From Aureimonas fodinaquatilis (GTDB lineage Bacteria; Pseudomonadota; Alphaproteobacteria; Rhizobiales; Rhizobiaceae), in assembly GCF_008369445.1 (NCBI RefSeq), contig NZ_VTWH01000001.1, forward strand, positions 124,001 through 188,000: DNA of 64,000 nt. Reading direction: 5' to 3'. Shown one piece after another: positions 58,976 to 64,000 of the stretch. The notes under the pieces were generated by a model. It made no database searches, was not told the DNA's origin, and saw only the letters and a program-made list of their open reading frames with translations. Positions within the stretch are counted from its first letter, which is position 1. Every line of letters starts with the position of its first letter. The translations under genes and the position numbers were made by a program.

Positions 58976-59833
58976 ATGCATCACCCTGCTATTGCCCCGC
59001 TGCACAATGCTGTCATCATGGGTGGCGCATCCGGCATCGGTCTTGCCGCTGCAAGGAAGTTGCTTCGCCTTGGATTGAACGTTGCAATTGTCGACCGTGA
59101 CATCGGTTCGCTGGAGCAGGCGCTCAAGGAACTGGAAGGGGTGGCAGACGACGGCCAGAAGCTGATTGCCGCTGCGTGTGATGTGACCGACAGGGTAGGG
59201 CTGGAAAAGACGGCTCGCCACATTGCCACACAACTTGGCCATGTGCATGTGCTCATGAACAATGCCGGGATCCAGCCGGGTTCGTCGATCTTTGGTGAAG
59301 AGGTTGAGTGGGATGCAGTTCTATCCATCAATCTTGGCGGCATTATCAACGGCACGCGCATTTTTGGCCCTGCCATGCTGGCGCACGGCCAGCCGGGGCT
59401 CATCATCAACACCGGTTCAAAACAGGGTATAACGACGCCTCCCGGTGACCCGGCCTACAATGTTTCCAAAGCAGGAGTGAAGGCATTCACCGAAGCGCTG
59501 GAATATGAACTGCGCGAAAGGGAGGGTGGTCAGGTGCGAGCGGCACTGCTGATTCCCGGTTTTGTGTTCACCGGGCTGACAGCTCGTGGCCGAACCGAAT
59601 TGCCCGCTGGAGCCTGGACCGCAGATCAGACTGTGGACTATATGTTGACAAGGCTGACTGCCGGAGATTTTTACATTCTCTGCCCCGATGGCGAGGTGAC
59701 CCGGGAAATGGATGAAAAGCGCATCCTGTGGGCGGCGCAGGATGTGATTGAGAATCGCCCACCACTGTCGCGCTGGCATAAGGACTGGGCTGAAAAATTC
59801 CACGCCTTCATGCGTGGCAGCAAGCATCAATAA
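58976..59833 (+). CDS. Short-chain dehydrogenase/reductase
   Basis: SDR of 285 residues with cofactor motif IMGGASGIGLAAARKL, VDRD, NNAGIQPG, catalytic NTGSKQG (Ser) and YNVSKAG (Tyr-x3-Lys). The substrate is unknown. It is convergent with the ICMT-like gene, overlapping it by 7 nt. Confidence 0.88.
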   Translation: MHHPAIAPLHNAVIMGGASGIGLAAARKLLRLGLNVAIVDRDIGSLEQALKELEGVADDGQKLIAAACDVTDRVGLEKTARHIATQLGHVHVLMNNAGIQPGSSIFGEEVEWDAVLSINLGGIINGTRIFGPAMLAHGQPGLIINTGSKQGITTPPGDPAYNVSKAGVKAFTEALEYELREREGGQVRAALLIPGFVFTGLTARGRTELPAGAWTADQTVDYMLTRLTAGDFYILCPDGEVTREMDEKRILWAAQDVIENRPPLSRWHKDWAEKFHAFMRGSKHQ

Positions 59834-60429
59834 AGATGCAGGACGGGAGTGAGAATTCCAGTTGTCTGAAAATATTCAATAGCTTCAAACGCCGGGATAG
59901 CCGCAAGGAACATCAGGCCGTCTTTCAATGTCAGATAAAGGCGGTCCGGGCGAATGGCCACGGTTTCCGGTGTCTGAAACAAGCCGATGGACGGGAAGAA
60001 CCTGGGAACTCTGCGGCAGTACTCTTCATAAGCCGCATTGAATTGGCCGCGCAGAAACGTTTCCTCCCGCAGAATGACGAAATGGAAGGCCAGCATGCAG
60101 CCAATGCCAAACACCAGCGCCAGCAGAATGCTGCCCGTTTGCGCGCCCACTCCGGCAGCGGCAATGGAAGAAAAGAAGTAGAGCGGATTACGGGTCATGG
60201 CATATGGCCCGGTTTCGACAATTTCCGCGGCCTTGCGCCCGCCAATATACGCCGTGCACCACAAGCGCCCGATAATGCCCGCGCCGATGAGGATCAGGCC
60301 AGCAACTTCAACGCCTTCATGCATTTCACTGCTGCCGGCGGAAGCAACGAACAGCAGGGTCAGAAAGGCAAGGGAAATGATCAGCGCCAGAACGAGACGC
60401 CGCATTTTCTGAAAACCACTGAGTGACAT
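59827..60429 (-). CDS. Isoprenylcysteine carboxyl methyltransferase-like membrane protein, second copy
   Basis: Membrane protein of about 200 residues with the motifs YIGGRKAAEIVETGPYAMTR then NPLY, FVILREE and VPRFFP. It is clearly related to the protein at 4084-4704, down to the C-terminal TGILTPVLHLY. The likely start is ATG 60429 (GGAG upstream); ATG 60405 is possible. Function unknown; lipid or quinone methylation is only a family analogy. Confidence 0.72.
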   Translation of the reverse strand: MSLSGFQKMRRLVLALIISLAFLTLLFVASAGSSEMHEGVEVAGLILIGAGIIGRLWCTAYIGGRKAAEIVETGPYAMTRNPLYFFSSIAAAGVGAQTGSILLALVFGIGCMLAFHFVILREETFLRGQFNAAYEEYCRRVPRFFPSIGLFQTPETVAIRPDRLYLTLKDGLMFLAAIPAFEAIEYFQTTGILTPVLHLY

Positions 60430-60500
60430 GCAATTCGAGCTCCGCCGCATTCCGATAAATTATGCAAGAATGCTTTATAACGGCAATTTCATGGCAGGTT

Positions 60501-61061
60501 TTATCGAGCAGACATTCGGCTCAGAATATCCTCTTTCCACACCACCCGGTGCAAGACCGACATCATGATGTGGCCGACGATCAGCACTAGCAACAGCCAG
60601 CCAAGCAGGCCATGGGCCGCATTTGCAGGTGCCATGAGAGCGGGGATCCGCTCACCTGTTGCTGCAAAAATTTCGATGCCGAACGGGGTGAAGCCTCGCC
60701 CGCTGCCATAGGCACGCACAATGGCCATGGTGGGAATCATTGCCATCAATGCATAGAGAACAAGGTGGCCGAGCACCGCCAGCCTGCCAAAGTGTATGCC
60801 GGCATAGGACGGGCGATGGCCTGAGGCATAGTTGTAAAGCCCCCAGATACCGCGCAGCCAGACCAGCACGAAAATTGAAAAACCAACGCTGAAATGTGTT
60901 GACCAGAAAAACCCTGCAACTGCAGTGTCTTTTGCCACCACGCGCAGGATTGCACTGGTGAATTGCCAAAGCAACAAAGCCGCCATAGCCCAGTGGAAAA
61001 ATCGGCTGACCCGGCCATATTTTGCCGGGGAGTCCAGCCAACCCGCTGATCCAGAAGCCAT
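60501..61061 (-). CDS. Cytochrome b561
   Basis: Di-heme membrane protein of 186 residues with four helices. Heme-ligand histidines are in SRFFHWAMAALLL, FGRLAVLGHLVLYALM and NAAHGLLGWLLLVLIVGHI. YbiC/CybB-type proteins transfer electrons to quinone or reduce superoxide. ATG 61061 is preferred over GTG 61067. It is in the same direction as the ICMT-like gene 72 nt downstream. Confidence 0.88.
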   Translation of the reverse strand: MASGSAGWLDSPAKYGRVSRFFHWAMAALLLWQFTSAILRVVAKDTAVAGFFWSTHFSVGFSIFVLVWLRGIWGLYNYASGHRPSYAGIHFGRLAVLGHLVLYALMAMIPTMAIVRAYGSGRGFTPFGIEIFAATGERIPALMAPANAAHGLLGWLLLVLIVGHIMMSVLHRVVWKEDILSRMSAR

Positions 61062-61154
61062 GCGCACAGTCTCCGTGGTTGCCTGCGCGGTAAGTTAGAG
61101 CAATTCCAGAAGTTGAAAAGGCAAATTCGCGTTACGAAACATGTCTGTCACGCG

Positions 61155-61901
61155 TCAACTCGTCAGCAGACGAATGGCCATGGCAATGCAAACAGTGACA
61201 AGAAGAGGACGAATAAGGCTGGAGCCGAAGCGCATGGCAGAGGCGGCACCCAAACGCGCTCCCAGAAACTGCGCCACGCCCATGGCCAGACCAAGCTGCC
61301 AGTGAATGGAGCCTGAAGCGGCAAAAATCAGGAAGCCGCCGCAATTGGAAGCGAAATTCAACAGCTTTGTATGCGCCGTTGCTTTCAACACGCCATATCC
61401 GGCCAGAGCCACAAAGGCGATCATGAAAAACGAGCCGGTTCCCGGTCCAAACAGCCCGTCATAAGCGCCGATCAACGGTGCAACGAACAGAGTGAAGGTC
61501 AGTGGAGATATGCGTCTTTCACGGTCTGCATCGGAAAGTCGCGGCTGCAATGCGAAATAAATGGCAATGCCAATGAGCAGGAAGGGCAGAACCATTCCCA
61601 GAAGATGCGGCGGCAGAACCGTGGCCAGCAATGCGCCAAGGCAGGCACCTGCAAAAGACAGCGCAACGGCTGGCAGCAAACTGCGCACATCAATCAGGCC
61701 CTTGCGGGCATAGGATAATGTTGCTGACCCCGAGCCGAACAATGCCTGCAGTTTATTGGTTCCGAGCGCCGTCAGCGGATCAATTCCGCCGAGCAGCAGC
61801 GCCGGAATGACAATCAGTCCGCCACCCCCTGCGATGGCGTCAATAAAGCCGGCAACAAAGGCAACCAGAATAATCAGAACAATAATGAGTTCAGGGGACA
61901 T
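61155..61901 (-). CDS. TSUP (TauE/SafE) family membrane transporter
   Basis: Protein of 248 residues with about eight hydrophobic segments and the family motif VAFVAGFIDAIAGGGGLIVIPALLL followed by GTNKLQALFGSGSATLSY (given here in parts). Family members carry sulfite, organosulfonates or other anions; the substrate is unknown. Confidence 0.88.
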   Translation of the reverse strand: MSPELIIVLIILVAFVAGFIDAIAGGGGLIVIPALLLGGIDPLTALGTNKLQALFGSGSATLSYARKGLIDVRSLLPAVALSFAGACLGALLATVLPPHLLGMVLPFLLIGIAIYFALQPRLSDADRERRISPLTFTLFVAPLIGAYDGLFGPGTGSFFMIAFVALAGYGVLKATAHTKLLNFASNCGGFLIFAASGSIHWQLGLAMGVAQFLGARLGAASAMRFGSSLIRPLLVTVCIAMAIRLLTS

Positions 61902-61933
61902 GACGGAACCGATCCAAGAGAAGCCTTCTGCGT

Positions 61934-61999
61934 CTAAAACATTTCCAATGGAAACGGAATTGTTTCAACGGCAAGACAAATCGGCAAAACAATGAGTTG
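61934..61999 (+). repeat. Dispersed palindromic repeat, copy G
   Basis: Degenerate copy: AAAACATTTCC, then GGAAACGG, GTTTCAACGG, GCAAGACAAATCGGCAAAAC. The second hairpin is not clear. It lies between the TSUP gene and cobT. Confidence 0.6.
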
Positions 62000-62109
62000 G
62001 CGCGTATTTTCCCATGTGAAGCCGCAATGGCGTTTGAAGCATGGCATTGCACACCGGTCGTTGATTTCTTACACAGGGCCCAATCCAGCCTGCGATCGGA
62101 AAATGATAG

Positions 62110-63168
62110 ATGTCTGCCACCGGCCTGCCTTTTGATGATATTCGCGCACTGATTGGCCAGATGCCCGGCCCGGATATGCGCGCCCGCCATGATGCGCGCC
62201 ATCGGCAGGAACAATTGACCAAACCTTCCGGGGCGCTGGGCCGGCTGGAGGAAATCGCCGAGTGGATGGCTGCATGGCAGGGGCGTGCACCGACGGTCAA
62301 TCGCCCGGTTGTGGCAATTTTTGCGGCCAATCACGGGGTCGCCGCCAAGGGCGTTTCACCATACCCATCTGCCGTTACCCAGCAGATGGTGGAAAATTTT
62401 GCTGCCGGTGGCGCTGCCATCAACCAGATCTGCGCGACCTTCGATCTTGGGTTGAAGGTGTTTGACCTGGCATTGGATTTCCCCACTGCCGATATTTCCG
62501 AGGAAGCGGCCCTCTCCGAGCGGGACTGTGCGGCCACTATGGCCTTTGGCATGGAGTGTCTGGCTGGAGAGCCGGACCTGTTGTGCCTGGGGGAAATGGG
62601 CATCGGCAACACCACTGTGGCTGCTGCCTTGTTTGCTGCCCTGTTCGGCGGCGATGTGCGTGAATGGGTTGGCCCTGGCAGTGGGCAGCGCAGCGACAGG
62701 CTGGAGCACAAGATTGACGTGGTCCGTCAGGCACTTGCACTGCATGCTGGCAATCTGAACGATCCGCTGGAAGTTCTCCGCCGTCTGGGTGGACGGGAAA
62801 TCGCAGCCATGGCCGGTGCCATCATGGCCGCCCGCTTGCAGCGGGTACCGGTGATCATCGATGGTTATGTGGCCACTGCCGCTGCCGCGGTTTTGTTCAA
62901 GCTGGCGCCGGAAACGCTGGACCATTGCCTGTTTGGCCATGTATCCGCCGAGCCGGGGCACCAGAAAGCATTGCAGATGATGGGCAAGGTGCCATTGCTG
63001 GCACTGGGAATGCGCCTTGGTGAAGGCACGGGCGCTGCACTTGCCGCCAGCATCGTCAAGGCTGCCGTCGCCTGCCACAATGACATGGCCACATTCTCGC
63101 AGGCCGGTGTTTCAGACCGGGATGCGCCAGGCGGCAAGCCGAACGGAGCTCACTCCGGCGCCTTGTAA
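62110..63168 (+). CDS. cobT: Nicotinate-nucleotide-dimethylbenzimidazole phosphoribosyltransferase
   Basis: Enzyme of 352 residues that activates DMB to alpha-ribazole phosphate for the lower ligand of cobalamin. Motifs: DKLTKPSGALGRLE-like run KPSGALGRLEEIAEWMAAW, FAANHGVAAKGVSPYPSAV, GEMGIGNTTVAAALFAALFG, and the catalytic-Glu region VSAEPGHQKAL. No other cobalamin synthesis gene is in this window, and there is no riboswitch before it. Its 3' end overlaps the next gene on the other strand by 19 nt. Confidence 0.95.
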   Translation: MSATGLPFDDIRALIGQMPGPDMRARHDARHRQEQLTKPSGALGRLEEIAEWMAAWQGRAPTVNRPVVAIFAANHGVAAKGVSPYPSAVTQQMVENFAAGGAAINQICATFDLGLKVFDLALDFPTADISEEAALSERDCAATMAFGMECLAGEPDLLCLGEMGIGNTTVAAALFAALFGGDVREWVGPGSGQRSDRLEHKIDVVRQALALHAGNLNDPLEVLRRLGGREIAAMAGAIMAARLQRVPVIIDGYVATAAAAVLFKLAPETLDHCLFGHVSAEPGHQKALQMMGKVPLLALGMRLGEGTGAALAASIVKAAVACHNDMATFSQAGVSDRDAPGGKPNGAHSGAL

Positions 63169-63335
63169 TTGATGAACAGAGTGAAGATGCCGTAGGCGGT
63201 GATAGCCAGCATAATTGCCGCCCAGAGCATCTGATCATTCCACCACTCGAAACCGGCCCACGCAACGCAGAAAGCAATGACAGCAACTCGCCGCCAGAGG
63301 GGCCGGAAAAACGGATGGTTGGAATCACGCACCAT
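63150..63335 (-). CDS. Small membrane protein, 61 residues
   Basis: Starts MVRDSNHPFFRPLWRRVAV and has two hydrophobic segments (about 17-30 and 37-55). The NHPFFRPLWRR start is reminiscent of small DUF3329-like proteins of rhizobia, a tentative link. It is convergent with cobT. Confidence 0.7.
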   Translation of the reverse strand: MVRDSNHPFFRPLWRRVAVIAFCVAWAGFEWWNDQMLWAAIMLAITAYGIFTLFINYKAPE

Positions 63336-63370
63336 GAACTTCAGGTTCCTCAGATAATTTCAATTCAGGG

Positions 63371-63420
63371 CGCATTCCCCCGTTGCAGCGAAATCGCTTC
63401 AACGAGGGACAGTGCTTTAT
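63371..63420 (-). repeat. Dispersed palindromic repeat, copy H
   Basis: CGTTGCAGCG (63381-63390) / CGCTTCAACG (63395-63404), nine of ten pairs. Relative to other copies one A-T pair of the stem has become G-C on both arms. Minus-strand flank AAAGCACTGTCCC. Between the opgC-like gene and the small membrane gene. Confidence 0.68.
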
Positions 63421-64000
63421 AACACCTTTGGCAAAGGCTGTGCAGCATCCGCCGCTTCGGCTTTGGCCGGCTTGGTGGATGCCACGCGGCGCGGTGCTGG
63501 CTTGGAAACCTGCCCCCACCAGTCCAGGTACCGGGCCAGACCAAACTGTATGGAAAGTCCGGCTGCAACCAGAATCGTATCGTAGGCTATGGTCGTGTCA
63601 TGCCCGAAGCGCAAAGCCTGCGCCCACAGCGACAGAAATGTGCCAACGGCGAACACTGGAAGTGAATGGCGCCCCAGCATCGTCAACGGATTGTCTCTGC
63701 CGACCCTGGAAATTGCCGTGAACGAGGGCGCATACGCCAGGACATAGACCAGTGCCGCAAGGTGCAGCAGACGTGGCACCGAAGCAAAGGTTTTATCGAA
63801 GCCAACAAACAGCGATGGCAAGGGTATCATCCGCTCCAGATACCACCAGCGGAAAGCGATGAACGCCCAGGAAAACAACAACCAGGCAACGGCTACCGCA
63901 TAGAGCTTGGGCGAATAGGCAACAGCAGCGCGCCCGCGCAGTTTCTCAAAGCCGCAATACAACCCCATGGCAAAAATCAACTGCCATGAGAACGGGTTGA
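63417..64000 (-). CDS. OpgC-like membrane protein, 5' end outside the window
   Basis: C-terminal part of a multi-pass protein; the frame is open to the right edge (NPFSWQLIFAMGLY). The run PRLLHLAALVYVLAYAPSF, NPLTMLGRHSLPVFAVGTFL resembles OpgC, which succinylates osmoregulated periplasmic glucans. At least five hydrophobic segments are visible, followed by a basic/alanine-rich cytosolic tail (KPAPRRVASTKPAKAEAADA). The start and N-terminal half are missing. Confidence 0.85.
   Translation of the reverse strand, partial: NPFSWQLIFAMGLYCGFEKLRGRAAVAYSPKLYAVAVAWLLFSWAFIAFRWWYLERMIPLPSLFVGFDKTFASVPRLLHLAALVYVLAYAPSFTAISRVGRDNPLTMLGRHSLPVFAVGTFLSLWAQALRFGHDTTIAYDTILVAAGLSIQFGLARYLDWWGQVSKPAPRRVASTKPAKAEAADAAQPLPKVL

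Overview
The window is a gene-dense, GC-rich stretch of bacterial chromosome. Gene content and order point to an alphaproteobacterium, most likely of the order Hyphomicrobiales (Rhizobiales): coaBC-dut, gyrB, infC/rpmI/rplT/pheST, yifB/gshB/yraN/rsmI/hemW/rdgB/rph divergent from hrcA/grpE, murA, infA-maf-yacG, dapB-gpmA and cobT. There is no rRNA, tRNA, CRISPR array, transposase or phage gene. Both edges cut genes: coaBC on the left and an OpgC-like membrane protein on the right.

Layout. 1-6726: coaBC(partial)-dut-methyltransferase-LysE exporter, cysK, an ICMT-like membrane protein and an OmpR/HK two-component pair. 6653-10689: a cytochrome P450 whose 3' end overlaps the kinase gene, then gyrB with a strong terminator. 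10819-16743 (minus strand): nhaA, a tandem-hotdog thioesterase, and nrdAB. 16872-25475: a vitamin B12 region with three cobalamin riboswitches. One precedes nrdAB, one precedes btuB, and one (plus strand) precedes a BtuF/C/D-type ABC transporter ending in a divergent LytB/IspH-like gene; an ABC-2 exporter pair lies between. 25640-36405: murA, infA-maf-yacG, an alpha/beta hydrolase, infC (ATT start), rpmI-rplT, pheS, a small membrane protein, pheT, a GNAT enzyme and mepA. 36469-46020: glk, an MsbA-like exporter, dapB, gpmA, DUF2244, nth, an EI24/CysZ-like protein, adenosine kinase and yifB/comM. 46021-46603 is an AT-rich intergenic patch. 46604-53837: a small unknown gene, the gshB-yraN-rsmI-hemW-rdgB-rph strand, then hrcA and grpE. 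53868-64000: an SDR, a TPP-riboswitch thiXY operon with an NDH-2-like flavoprotein, an FhuC-like ATPase, a second SDR, a second ICMT-like protein, cytochrome b561, a TSUP transporter, cobT, a small membrane protein and partial opgC.

How it fits together. The central theme is B12 control. The NrdB subunit has Phe where class Ia enzymes have the radical Tyr, and Glu as first metal ligand, so it looks like a class Ic (Mn/Fe) enzyme. Its leader carries a cobalamin riboswitch, and two 31-bp-spaced NrdR-like boxes lie at the promoter. This suggests the oxygen-dependent RNR is shut off when B12 is available, presumably because a B12-dependent class II enzyme exists elsewhere. The same vitamin controls the outer-membrane receptor and the inner-membrane uptake system. 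That transcript also encodes, with a 4-nt overlap, a LytB-family protein that keeps the three Fe-S cysteines but lacks key IspH substrate residues. I regard it as the best candidate here for an undescribed function.

A second theme is a family of dispersed palindromic repeats in intergenic gaps (eight copies with the first palindrome plus one half copy). Full copies have a conserved first hairpin and a second hairpin whose stem sequence differs between copies while pairing is kept.
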